From Pseudomonas sp. StFLB209 (GTDB taxonomy: Bacteria > Pseudomonadota > Gammaproteobacteria > Pseudomonadales > Pseudomonadaceae), in assembly GCF_000829415.1 (NCBI RefSeq), contig NZ_AP014637.1:5163001-5227000 (forward strand): a stretch of DNA of 64,000 nt, written 5' to 3'. The notes under the pieces are model-generated. The model made no database searches. It was given only the letters and a program-made list of their open reading frames with translations, and was not told the origin of the DNA. The translations under genes were made by a program, and so were the position numbers. Positions 9,001 through 16,994 of the stretch are shown in pieces. The number at the start of each line of letters is the position of its first letter. Position 1 is the first letter of the stretch.

Positions 9001-12000
9001 TGACGATCAATCACCTGCTGCAGGGCCGCCGCAAACGCCTCGAAACACTCGCGGCTGGCAAACGCGAACAGCGCATGCTGTTGATAGGGATCGCGCTCAC
9101 CGGCGGTCATATGGTGATAGAGCAAGCCTTCCTGCAGCGGCGCCAGCGGGTAGATTTCCTGCACATTGCGCGCCCCGCCCGGTACTGTGGCGACGATCCG
9201 CTCAATGTTGGCCTGGTCCAGTTGCAGCAGCGCCAGCATGTCACCGGTGATGTGTTCACAATCGGCCGGCACGCGATTGGCCGCCACGCTCACTTCACGG
9301 TTACGGCCCACCGCAGCGGCGAGGTTGGCCAGGGTCGGCTGGCCGAACAGCACCTGCACATCGGCGCTCAGGCCCTGCTGGCGCATGCGTTCGATCAGTT
9401 TCACGGCCAGCAGCGAATGCCCGCCCAGCTCAAAGAAATGATCCTGACGGCCCACCTGCTCAACCCCCAGCAGCTCGGCCCACAATGCCGCCAGAACGGT
9501 TTCGGTTTCGCCTTCGGGCGCCTGATACTCGCGACGCAACAGGGCCTCGGCGTCGGGTGCAGGCAAGGCGCGGCGGTCCAGCTTGCCGTTGGCAGTCAGC
9601 GGCCATTGCGCCATGCGTACATAAGCGTTCGGCAGCAAGGCCGCCGGCAGACACAACTTGAGATGCTCGTGCAGAGCGCCGGGATCGACCGGCGAAAGCT
9701 CGGTGAACCAGGTCAACAGTTGCCCGTCATGCACCTGCGCCACCGCATCCTTGACGGCCGCATGGCTGCTCAGCGCGGCTTCAATCTCGCCCAGCTCGAC
9801 CCGCACACCGCGGATCTTCACCTGGTCGTCATTACGGCCCAGATATTCGAGATTGCCATCGGCCAGCCAGCGCACCAGGTCGCCGGTGCGGTACATCCGC
9901 CCGCCATTGAACGGGTCAGTCAAAAAACGCTCAGCGGTGAGGTCTTCACGGTTCAGATAACCGCGAGCCACACCGGCACCGCCGATATACAGCTCACCGA
10001 CCACACCGATTGGCACCGGCTGTTGCTGCTCGTCCAGCACGTAAGCTTTGGCATTGGCCATCGGCTTGCCGATATGCAGCAGCTCACCCACCTGCATGAC
10101 GCCAGAGGTCGCCACCACCGTGGCTTCGGTCGGGCCGTAGTTATTGACCACCGCAAAGCCTGGATCACGCAGGAACTGGCGCAGCCGGTCACCGCCGATC
10201 AACAGGGTCTTGAGGGTCGGGTGCGGCTGTTGCTGGCTAAAGGCGTATTCCGCTACCGGGGTCGGCAAGAAGCTGACGTCCAGCGGCTGAGCCCGCCACC
10301 AGTCGAGCAAGGCTTCGATGTCCTGCTCGCCGTCCTGGGTCGGGGCCAGATGCAAGGTCGCACCGCTGCACAGCGCCGGCCAGACTTCCCAGGCCATGGC
10401 ATCGAAACCGAAGCCGGCCAGGCTGGAGGTGTGCTTGCCCACGCCCAGATCGAAAGCCTCGCAGTGCCAGTCCACCAGGTTGTTCAGGGTCTGGTGCTCG
10501 ACCATTACACCTTTGGGCAAACCGGTGGAGCCGGAGGTGTAGATCACGTAGGCCAGGTTATTGACCGTGGCCCGTTGAGTCAGCTCGACGTTTAGCTGGG
10601 CTAAAGGCAGACGGTCCAGTTCGATCACCGGCACTGACAACACCGGTAGCCGGCCAACCAGCTCGCTCAAGGTCAGCACCACCTTGGGCTGGCTGTCACT
10701 GAGCAGGTAAGCCAGCCGCTCGGCCGGGTGCGCCGGGTCGACCGGCACGTATGCACCACCGGCCTTGAGCACCGCCAGCAAACCCACCAGCGTGTCGAGG
10801 CCCCGGCGGGCGACAACGGCCACTCGATCATCGGGCTGCACGCCCTGCGCCAGCAATTGAGCCGCCAAGCCGTTGGCGCGCTGTTCCAGTTGCCCGTAGC
10901 TCAGGCTTTGGCCCTGATACACGGCGGCTACGGCGTCGGGCCGTTCGGCAGCCTGCGCGGCCACGCGCTGATCAATGGCCAAGCCCTGTGGGTAACAGGC
11001 CTCGCTGCGATTCCATGCATCCAGCTGAGCCTGCTCGGCCGGGGTGGCGATGCTCAGCTCGGCCACTTTCGCGGCTGGGTTGTCCAGGGCCTGTTCCAGC
11101 ACATGCATCAACCGTTCAGCCAATGCCTCGATGTCGACGGCCTGGAAATACGCCTCGTTGTACACGTAATGAATCCACACCCGGTCGTTGTAGCGGTTGC
11201 TGCGCAGGTGGATGGCCAGCGGCGTCGGCTCATGGCGGTTGGAGACCTTGAAGGTATGGGCCAATGCGTCGCCATAACGGTAGTCGTGGTCGTCCTGCTC
11301 ATAAGACACCGTGACCTCGAACAACTGCGCACGGTCCTCACGCAGCAGACCCAAGGCACGATTGAGCTCACTCAGTGGCAGGCGCTGGTGGCGGAAATCC
11401 TGGCGCAACTCGTCACGTATACCCTTGAGCAGCTCAACAAAACTCAGCTCACGGCCAAACGGCATGAGGATCGGGCTGACCTGGGCAAACAGGCCCACAG
11501 TCGACTTGAAGCGCGCCCCGGCCCGATTGAGGATCGGCATGCCCACCACCCACTCGTCGCGTTGTTCGGTGCGGGTGAAATACACATGCAACATCGCCAG
11601 CAGCACATGAAAAGCCGATGCCTGAGACTCGCCGGCCAATTGTTTCATGCGCTCGTGCAGTCCCGCGCTGAAGGGCTGCACCAGGCTTTGTCCCGGCAAT
11701 GTCGGTGCTTCGCGATAACGCGGGGTCAGCAGCGGTGCCGGGATACTGCGATATTTATCCAGCCACCAGTCAAGGTCACGGGCATGACGTGGCGAGCCTT
11801 GATACACGGCATCGTCTTCAACGAACGTGGCATAGGCTGGCGCGGCTTGCGGGGCTGGCTGCCCGGCGAGCAATGCACTGTAGATTTCCCCCAGCGACTT
11901 GAGCATCTGGCCAAAGCCCCAGCCGTCAAGAATCAGGTGATGCGCCTGGGTCGCCAGAAAGTGTCGCTGCTCGTTGAGCCGGATAAGAAAGAAGCGAAAC

Positions 12001-12395
12001 AGCGGCCCGCCATCAAGTGCATAGCTGCGGCGCATCTGTTCCTGGATCAACGCCTGGGCCGCACTGTCGGGGTCATCGAACTGTGAACAGTCATACTGCG
12101 GCAGGTGCACGGCTGCGTGGCCGGCAAAGTGCTGCATCGGCAAGCCGTCGGCGCCGGCGCCGGGCAACAGCACGGTACGCAACGCATCGTGTCGGGCCAC
12201 CAGCTGTTCAATCGCGCGCTGCAGCAGTTCCGGCGCCAGGCTGCCCTCAAGCTCGACATACCCGCCGATGTTATACAGCGGTGAATCACCCCGGCTCAGT
12301 TGATCGAGCCAGATATCACGCTGGGCACAGGTCAAGGCGAAGGTTTCGGTACAGGCAGGCCCAAGGGCTTGGGCAGCGGCGCAGGTGGAGTTCAT
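6015..12395 (-). CDS. Two-module non-ribosomal peptide synthetase (C-A-T-C-A-T)
   Basis: 2126 residues from ATG 12395. Order: condensation domain 1 (about 15-450, HHLILDG at 152), adenylation 1 (460-945), thiolation 1 (GGHSL, Ser994), condensation 2 (1050-1500, opening IYPLAPLQEGLLYHHM, with HHLINDA at 1214), adenylation 2 (1510-2010), thiolation 2 (GGHSL, Ser2067), then a short tail. There is no thioesterase or separate epimerase. My manual reading of the A-domain pocket gives DAWFLGNVVK for module 1, a known Leu code, and about DGWKVGVVDK for module 2, perhaps Glu/Gln. A starter-type C domain, Leu first, no thioesterase and a divergent LuxR gene match the first synthetase of split cyclic lipopeptide systems (ViscA/MassA/EtlA type), whose later subunits are often unlinked. 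The tnpB element abuts its stop codon. Confidence 0.85.
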   Translation of the reverse strand: MNSTCAAAQALGPACTETFALTCAQRDIWLDQLSRGDSPLYNIGGYVELEGSLAPELLQRAIEQLVARHDALRTVLLPGAGADGLPMQHFAGHAAVHLPQYDCSQFDDPDSAAQALIQEQMRRSYALDGGPLFRFFLIRLNEQRHFLATQAHHLILDGWGFGQMLKSLGEIYSALLAGQPAPQAAPAYATFVEDDAVYQGSPRHARDLDWWLDKYRSIPAPLLTPRYREAPTLPGQSLVQPFSAGLHERMKQLAGESQASAFHVLLAMLHVYFTRTEQRDEWVVGMPILNRAGARFKSTVGLFAQVSPILMPFGRELSFVELLKGIRDELRQDFRHQRLPLSELNRALGLLREDRAQLFEVTVSYEQDDHDYRYGDALAHTFKVSNRHEPTPLAIHLRSNRYNDRVWIHYVYNEAYFQAVDIEALAERLMHVLEQALDNPAAKVAELSIATPAEQAQLDAWNRSEACYPQGLAIDQRVAAQAAERPDAVAAVYQGQSLSYGQLEQRANGLAAQLLAQGVQPDDRVAVVARRGLDTLVGLLAVLKAGGAYVPVDPAHPAERLAYLLSDSQPKVVLTLSELVGRLPVLSVPVIELDRLPLAQLNVELTQRATVNNLAYVIYTSGSTGLPKGVMVEHQTLNNLVDWHCEAFDLGVGKHTSSLAGFGFDAMAWEVWPALCSGATLHLAPTQDGEQDIEALLDWWRAQPLDVSFLPTPVAEYAFSQQQPHPTLKTLLIGGDRLRQFLRDPGFAVVNNYGPTEATVVATSGVMQVGELLHIGKPMANAKAYVLDEQQQPVPIGVVGELYIGGAGVARGYLNREDLTAERFLTDPFNGGRMYRTGDLVRWLADGNLEYLGRNDDQVKIRGVRVELGEIEAALSSHAAVKDAVAQVHDGQLLTWFTELSPVDPGALHEHLKLCLPAALLPNAYVRMAQWPLTANGKLDRRALPAPDAEALLRREYQAPEGETETVLAALWAELLGVEQVGRQDHFFELGGHSLLAVKLIERMRQQGLSADVQVLFGQPTLANLAAAVGRNREVSVAANRVPADCEHITGDMLALLQLDQANIERIVATVPGGARNVQEIYPLAPLQEGLLYHHMTAGERDPYQQHALFAFASRECFEAFAAALQQVIDRHDILRTSLFWEGLEQPVQVVWREARLSVENLSLDARQGDAQQQLRERFDAARRPLDICRAPMMALAGAEDVQQGRWLGLLQFHHLINDATSTAVLMAEIHALLQGAGATLSAPVPYRNYVAQAGAGNHQAGHEVFFREWLGDIDEPTLAFDLRERPLDDRDHQEARAWLDQRLAERLRHEARHWGVSPASLYHLAWAQVLSLLAGRDDVVFGTVLLGRLLAGDGADRAMGMFINTLPLRVKLAGQSVSRAAVDVHGRLAALLAHEHAPLAQVLRCSALTGSTPLFNSLLNYRHAANQDEAKLPGIELLSSTEVVSYALMLAVDDTDSGFRLSARVPRQIGAQRVLDYLRTAIEGLVQALECEPHKPLHQVAVTPDHEVRRWWLDYNATATHWPIEQGVQTLFEAQVRRTPEAIALQAADRSLSYAQLNVEANRLAHRLIALGVKPDQRVALCVERGVELVVGLLGILKAGGAYVPLDPGYPAERLDYMLRDSAPVALMVHAATRAQLSLHELPRLDFDQCDWQQHPDSNPQPVGFSAANLAYMIYTSGSTGTPKGVMIEHRGLCNLVHWGSQLIPPRPDAALLQKAPFSFDGSVWEFFWPLTAGLRLVLAAPDGHRDPDYLVREVRQRRISVVKFVPALLQQFLDAEGVEQCTSLTDVVCGGGELTASLARQVRERLPQVRLHNVYGPTEATVDSSAFTLEPHMPLPDNALPIGCPLPNTRAYVLDAHDRPVPQGVSGQLHVGGVGVARGYKGLSQHNAERFIASPFVAGDRLYRTGDLVRMEADGNLVFLGRNDFQVKLHGLRLELGEIEARLMQHVALHEVVVLLREQRLVAYFTLLAGHCAPGIEALRAHVLEQLPDYMTPSAFVCLPVMPLSPNGKVERKALPEPGQDAVLSRDYRAPEGDTQTTLARIWAQLLGVERVGRDDNFFELGGHSLLAVTLVARMRQAGLHVDARALFSHPTLADLALHTRHEAQQPQVIPATTIPSLNRKRRI

Positions 12396-12834
12396 AAGAT
12401 CCGTCTCAGCTGATTCTGCGCGGTATTCAAGCACTGCCCTGTTGGGCTGCCTGCCCCCTTAAACCCGGACAACTTGTTGATGCGCGCCAAAGCCACACTT
12501 GTGCCGGCGGTTAGTTCACCGCCGCAGCGCCTAAATTCGTGTAGGAAATAAGATATAGATGCTGCACGTGATTGCCGCATCAAGCTTATCGTCACGCAAT
12601 ATTTCTCGTGTAATCAATCGTTTGCAGAGCACTGAAAACTACCCGCGCGCGCTCGTCAAACAGATATCCCCTTAAGAAACTGCAACTCAAATCGTCTGAT
12701 TAATTGACAGGAGTTGTCCCCGGTTCCCACTACAGACGCTGACCGTTACATGGGCTTAAATCCAGAGCGAGTCAGCTCTCAACCGAGCACGTGCAGAGGA
12801 TGCCACCCGACTTGGTTCCAGGAAGGCAAAAAAG
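12396..12834. other. Divergent promoter region between NRPS and luxR genes
   Basis: 439 bases holding the promoters of both genes. AT content rises around 12540-12700. It contains one notable inverted repeat at 12505-12524, listed separately. No convincing lux box or extra reading frame was found. Confidence 0.5.
12505..12524. promoter_or_regulatory. 7-bp inverted repeat upstream of the NRPS
   Basis: CGGCGGT and ACCGCCG are separated by TAGTTC, about 110 bases before the NRPS start. It could be an operator for the adjacent LuxR protein or a leader hairpin; it has no T tract, so a terminator is unlikely. Confidence 0.3.
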
Positions 12835-13614
12835 ATGAACATCACCGACAGTATGCAAAATAGCCACAGCCCACACCTCTACTTTCATCTGGGCGAACTG
12901 ATTTCCAGTACCGGCGATGATGACTTCGCGGCCATGATGTTCCGGCTCATCGAACCGCTAGTGCCCCTTGACGGCCTGCAACTGAGCGAATGGACCCTGG
13001 ACCAGCCCCAGACTGACGCGGTGCAGATCAGGCAGCTCGGCAGCCAGGGTCAGGCACCCATAACCGCCCAGCCCGAGCACCAGCAGACACTGCTGCAGCA
13101 TATGCGGGTCATGACTGAAGCCCTGCTGATCCAGCCGCGTGCGCCCTTGAGGCGGCGCCTGGGCCCAAACGCCGCGCACCACTGCAGCCTGGTTTCACAT
13201 GCTGGTAACCGCCGTTGGGTCATCACCCTGCTGCGTCAGCCTGGGCAACGCTTGTTTTCCCTGGCCGAACTGTCGTTTCTTAAAAGCCTGTCCGACACCT
13301 TGTTGCCGTTGGTCGAACGACACGCGCAGGCCAGCAGGCTCTGCCTGCTGCGCCGCCCGGAATCAAACGCCGGCGAGCAGCCGGTGCGGCCCTTGCGCCA
13401 AGCATTCAGTGAGCGGCTGGCGCTCGGCGAGATCACCTTGTCGGCCCGCGAGCAGGAGGTCTGCCTCGGCCTGTTGACCGGTGGCACCGTCCCGCAGTTG
13501 GCCGAGAGGCTCAAGGTCAAAAACAGTTCGGTGGAAACCTACCTGAAACGGGCGGCCGCCAAGCTCGGGGTCAGCGGCCGCCACGGCCTGGCCAGATGGA
13601 TGGCCGGCACCTGA
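12835..13614 (+). CDS. LuxR-family transcriptional regulator
   Basis: 259 residues. The C-terminal 65 residues form a LuxR/NarL helix-turn-helix (ITLSAREQEVCLGLLTGG, then VPQLAERLKVKNSSVETYLK). The N-terminal part has no recognised autoinducer domain or receiver and resembles the orphan LuxR regulators that flank lipopeptide synthetases (ViscAR/MassAR/EtlR type). The start has a good site (AGGAAGG). It is divergent from the NRPS and 18 bases from the end of the convergent MocR gene, so it likely activates the NRPS. Confidence 0.82.
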   Translation: MNITDSMQNSHSPHLYFHLGELISSTGDDDFAAMMFRLIEPLVPLDGLQLSEWTLDQPQTDAVQIRQLGSQGQAPITAQPEHQQTLLQHMRVMTEALLIQPRAPLRRRLGPNAAHHCSLVSHAGNRRWVITLLRQPGQRLFSLAELSFLKSLSDTLLPLVERHAQASRLCLLRRPESNAGEQPVRPLRQAFSERLALGEITLSAREQEVCLGLLTGGTVPQLAERLKVKNSSVETYLKRAAAKLGVSGRHGLARWMAGT

Positions 13615-13632
13615 ATAACGGCAAGCCGATGC

Positions 13633-15027
13633 TCAGCGCCGCGCCTGACGCAATACCCCGGCGAGTTGCTCAAGGGCCGCCGGCACATCCTGGGTCCAGT
13701 CCAGCGCATAGCTGATGCGTAGCTGCTGGCGGTGCAAGCCGCTGAGGCTGAACAGCTCGCCAGGGGCAATCACCAAGCGCTGACTCAGTAGAGTGTCGAA
13801 TACCTGGCGCAGGTCCACACCCTGTTGGGTCTGCGTCCAGATACCACTGCCGCCAGCAGGTAATTCATAGCGCAACCAACAACCCAGGTGCTTGTCGAGC
13901 AGTTCACCCATGCCTTGCATGCGCTGCTCAAGCAGGTGACGCAAGTCCGCCAGGTGCTGGTCCAGGCGGCCGCTGTTACACAGCCGGGCAACGGCCTTCT
14001 GGCGAATCGGCGGCAAGTCAAAGGCGCGCAGCAGAAAGTACTCCTGCCAGCGCTGGTCGAACTGTTTACACAGCAGATAACCATAGGGCGCTTCAGGGCC
14101 CAGCGCCTTGTCGAAACTGCCAAGGATCAACAGCCGTTGCGGGTCGATCAACTCGCGCAGCGGCGGGCCATTGCGCTCAAAGGCCAGTTCGCCATGGCTG
14201 TCGTTCTCCAGTACCCATATCCGATAGCGATTGAGCAATTGCGCCATGGCCCTGCGGTTGTCGCCAGGTTGCAGCGTGCCCCTGACCGGATTGATCGTCG
14301 AAGGCAGAATCGCCAGGCTGACCGAATGCTCCAGCAACAGGTGATCCAGATCGGTCAGGTTCACCCGGCCGTCGTCGGCCAGCGGCATTTCCAGTACCTG
14401 GACGTTCAGCGACTGCAACAGCCGCAACAGCGTCCAGGTGCACGGTGACTCAACCAGCACCGTGCTGCCGCCCAGTTGCAGCACTTGAACGACCGCCTTG
14501 AGCATGCCGAGCAAGTCCGGGCCGATATAAACCTGCTCGGCGTGCCAGCAATCCCGAGTGTCCCGGGTGTAGCGGGCCGCCAGGGCGCTGCGCAGTTCCA
14601 GATCACCAAACGGTTGAAAACCGCTGTCCAGGGGGCGCGGGTACTGACGCACCAACTCGCGCTCCATGGTTTGCAGCGCGCTTTCCAGCGACAACAACAG
14701 ATGCGGCTCATCACCCGAAAGCATGGTGCAGCCGGGCCGCCGCACATTACGGTACAGGCGTTCAAGCACGCTATGGCCTTCGCCGGCCAGTTCATCTTCA
14801 AAACTGCCCGGCACCGCGTAATAGCCTGACTTGGGCACCGAGCAAATGCGCCCTTCCTGCTCCAGCAGCGCATAGGCACTCTGGATGGTCGAAATCGACA
14901 CCCGCAGGCGCCGGGCCAACTGGCGCAGCGACGGCAATTTGAGCGTCGAGTCGGTTTGTACCTCATTAATCAGGCGTACGAGATAGCGATACACCGCCTG
15001 ATAGGCGAAATCGTCTTTTTCTTTCAT
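13633..15027 (-). CDS. MocR-type regulator (GntR HTH fused to aminotransferase fold)
   Basis: 464 residues. The N-terminal 75 residues are a GntR winged helix (KLPSLRQLARRLRVSISTI), the rest a class I/II aminotransferase fold. The PLP lysine is present in GSFDKALGPEAPYGYL, although the usual Arg of the PxxRxGY motif is not. Such proteins use PLP or an amine adduct as effector. The start lies 27 bases after the PP-loop gene's stop, so the two are probably one operon. A link to the NRPS is only positional. Confidence 0.85.
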   Translation of the reverse strand: MKEKDDFAYQAVYRYLVRLINEVQTDSTLKLPSLRQLARRLRVSISTIQSAYALLEQEGRICSVPKSGYYAVPGSFEDELAGEGHSVLERLYRNVRRPGCTMLSGDEPHLLLSLESALQTMERELVRQYPRPLDSGFQPFGDLELRSALAARYTRDTRDCWHAEQVYIGPDLLGMLKAVVQVLQLGGSTVLVESPCTWTLLRLLQSLNVQVLEMPLADDGRVNLTDLDHLLLEHSVSLAILPSTINPVRGTLQPGDNRRAMAQLLNRYRIWVLENDSHGELAFERNGPPLRELIDPQRLLILGSFDKALGPEAPYGYLLCKQFDQRWQEYFLLRAFDLPPIRQKAVARLCNSGRLDQHLADLRHLLEQRMQGMGELLDKHLGCWLRYELPAGGSGIWTQTQQGVDLRQVFDTLLSQRLVIAPGELFSLSGLHRQQLRISYALDWTQDVPAALEQLAGVLRQARR

Positions 15028-15054
15028 GACAGGCCTTCCGGCAAAGGGATTGAA

Positions 15055-16506
15055 TCAGGCTGAGCGAACGCGTCGCCGTTCAGGATCGGCCGCGCGTACG
15101 CGGGCGATGATCGAGTCGGCGGCAGCGAAATTGACCCGCGACTTGCCGTACAGGCTTTGCAGTTGCGCCAGGGTCAGGCCGCTGATATCCAACAACCACT
15201 GCACCACCTGATCGGCAGCAGGCTGGCCGGACAGTGCTCGATGCAGGTCAGCCACCGCCACCAGCATGCCGGGATGGCAAGTGCGCAGAAACACTTCCAG
15301 GCCCAGGCCTTTGTCAGTGAACGGCGAGAACAGCATGCACACCAGTTGCGCCTCGTTTAGCCCGTACGCCTGTTGGGCAAACTCAGCGGCCAGCACACGC
15401 CGCGCCTCGATACGTGAGTCGCCGTGATAGGCACTGAGCGCCTGATCGATCAGACGTGCCGGCACCTGTTTGTTGCGCATCTGGCGTTGCGCGTGCTGTA
15501 AGTAGCCTGCAATACCATCGGCATAGTCACGATGCTCGACAAACTGCGCACGTAGGCCCTGCATATGCGCCATCAGCAAGGGGTTGGCGCAGTCCGACTC
15601 ACTGAAACTGAACGCCAGGTCATCGAAGCGAAACTCTAGAAACTCGGTAAGCAAGTTCCAGTGCTCATCGGCCCTGCCGGGAAACAGGTCGTTGAGCGGC
15701 ACCAGCACCGGCGCCAATGGCTTGTCTGGTGGTGTCAGCGGCTCAATTGCTTGTGGCTCGCCATGCAACGCTTCGCGCCAGTCCTGACCAAGACCGTGCA
15801 GGCTGCGCATGACACTCTGAAAAGTCTGGTTGCGCCAATGTCCGGTGTGTTCGCCGCGGCCTTGCGCCAGACGCATCAGCCAGGTGATGTACTGCTTCTG
15901 CTCTTTGCGTGGATCGCCGCTGGCCACCGCGCCCACGCCCTCCCCCCAGGTCAGGGCGCGCGACAGCGAGTCCGCCAGGTTCAGGTGGCAACTGTCGCAG
16001 AAGGTGCTGCGCCCCTCGCCCGCCGACAAATGCCCGGCCAGCAGCATATCGGTACGGTTTTGCTCGCGACCGGCGCTGGAGAACGGCAGGTCCGGCTCAA
16101 AGGCGTGCACATACTGGTTATCAAACACCAGCATCTCGACGCGCGGATCATCGTAGAGAAACAGCGCCGAATAGATACGGTGAATATTGCCCAGCACATC
16201 GCTGCTCAAACCGCTGTGGCGCATGGTCGCCACGCGCAGATTGAACGTGCCCGGCGCCCGGGTGCAGATACTCAATTGCGCGGCGCGCAACAGTGCCAGG
16301 CTGTAGGCGCTGTCTTTGCCGCCACTGAACGGCAGCAGAATCCTGAACTGGCTGATCTGCTCCAGCCCGCCCGCGGCAACAATCAGGCGCTGGATCAGCA
16401 ACTGCAGCGCTGTGCGCTCGGCGCGGGTCATGTAACCGAGCAGGCGCTGCAACACCTGCTGGTAGACATAATTCATCGCTTGCTCGTGAATGTCGCTCAT
16501 CATCAT
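15055..16506 (-). CDS. PP-loop (ATP pyrophosphatase) superfamily protein, role unknown
   Basis: 483 residues. The PP-loop SGGKDS is at 61-66 (LLPFSGGKDSAYS), the signature of enzymes that adenylate a carbonyl oxygen before swapping in N or S (tRNA thiolases, amidotransferases, thioamide-forming enzymes). A CDSC pair lies at 170-173, which could hold a metal or carry a persulfide. No thumb/rhodanese domain is obvious, and the C-terminal half is unfamiliar. GGAG lies 9 bases before the triple ATG; any of the three could start. Probably co-transcribed with the MocR gene. A Fur-like sequence lies about 80 bases upstream. Substrate unknown; a sulfur- or nitrogen-transfer step in a small-molecule pathway is inference. 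Confidence 0.72.
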   Translation of the reverse strand: MMMSDIHEQAMNYVYQQVLQRLLGYMTRAERTALQLLIQRLIVAAGGLEQISQFRILLPFSGGKDSAYSLALLRAAQLSICTRAPGTFNLRVATMRHSGLSSDVLGNIHRIYSALFLYDDPRVEMLVFDNQYVHAFEPDLPFSSAGREQNRTDMLLAGHLSAGEGRSTFCDSCHLNLADSLSRALTWGEGVGAVASGDPRKEQKQYITWLMRLAQGRGEHTGHWRNQTFQSVMRSLHGLGQDWREALHGEPQAIEPLTPPDKPLAPVLVPLNDLFPGRADEHWNLLTEFLEFRFDDLAFSFSESDCANPLLMAHMQGLRAQFVEHRDYADGIAGYLQHAQRQMRNKQVPARLIDQALSAYHGDSRIEARRVLAAEFAQQAYGLNEAQLVCMLFSPFTDKGLGLEVFLRTCHPGMLVAVADLHRALSGQPAADQVVQWLLDISGLTLAQLQSLYGKSRVNFAAADSIIARVRAADPERRRVRSA

Positions 16507-16583
16507 TGTCCCGCGCTCCAGGAGATTGAAACACGAAGCTGCTGACTGTTGGTCTTGTTATCAAACATGGCTCGTTCCCTGAG

Positions 16584-16605
16584 TAATAATTCTCAACTCA
16601 TTATC
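16584..16605 (-). promoter_or_regulatory. Fur-box-like sequence upstream of the PP-loop gene
   Basis: On the minus strand the sequence reads GATAATGAGTTGAGAATTAT; the first eight bases equal the Fur consensus start GATAATGA and the second part resembles a second hexamer set. Position about 80 bases before the start codon suits an iron-repressed promoter. Match is partial. Confidence 0.35.
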
Positions 16606-16910
16606 GGGATCGTCTGCACGATTACAAGCAACACTGTTTTATCCAAAGATGGACAACCCGCGACTATTAAACGATACAAATAAACAACAAGCATTTATAG
16701 CGCGCGTTTGTTATTCATTTAAACATGATCAGCAGCACATGCCACAAGCCGCGCCGCTCAAGCGCCTGACGGCCAAGCCGGCAGATCTCTGGAGCAGGTG
16801 GACTGGATTATCGATGATCGCCAGACAGGCAAAGGAGTTTAAGCGCGACAGACAATGACAGAAACATGCCTGATTGCGTAGCGAACTTTCCTACAACAAG
16901 ACATGTAACC

Positions 16911-16976
16911 CGTAGGAGCTGCTTTAGCAGCGAAAGATTCTCAACGATATCTTCGCAGCTGAAGCTGCTCCTACAA
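16911..16976. repeat. Inverted pair of Pseudomonas REP sequences
   Basis: CGTAGGAGCTGCTTTAGCAG and its inverted partner CTGAAGCTGCTCCTAC flank a short spacer. The same family recurs at 42099-42226. Such pairs (BIME-like) often lie after convergent or at 3' ends of genes; here it follows the MDR gene. Confidence 0.75.
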
Positions 16977-16994
16977 ACAAGAGAGGGGAAAGAT

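Larger units (their letters stand above)
16507..16994. other. Intergenic region with Fur-like site and REP pair
   Basis: 488 bases between the PP-loop gene and the MDR gene. The half near the PP-loop gene is AT-rich and should carry its promoter; the other end holds an inverted REP pair (16911-16976). No supported gene. Confidence 0.6.

Noticed and set aside
8124..12086. Long antisense frames inside the NRPS gene (for example 8958-10595 and 10728-12086)
   Set aside because: Typical high-GC shadow frames; composition is Gln/His/Arg-rich without domains, and the minus-strand NRPS motifs are complete.
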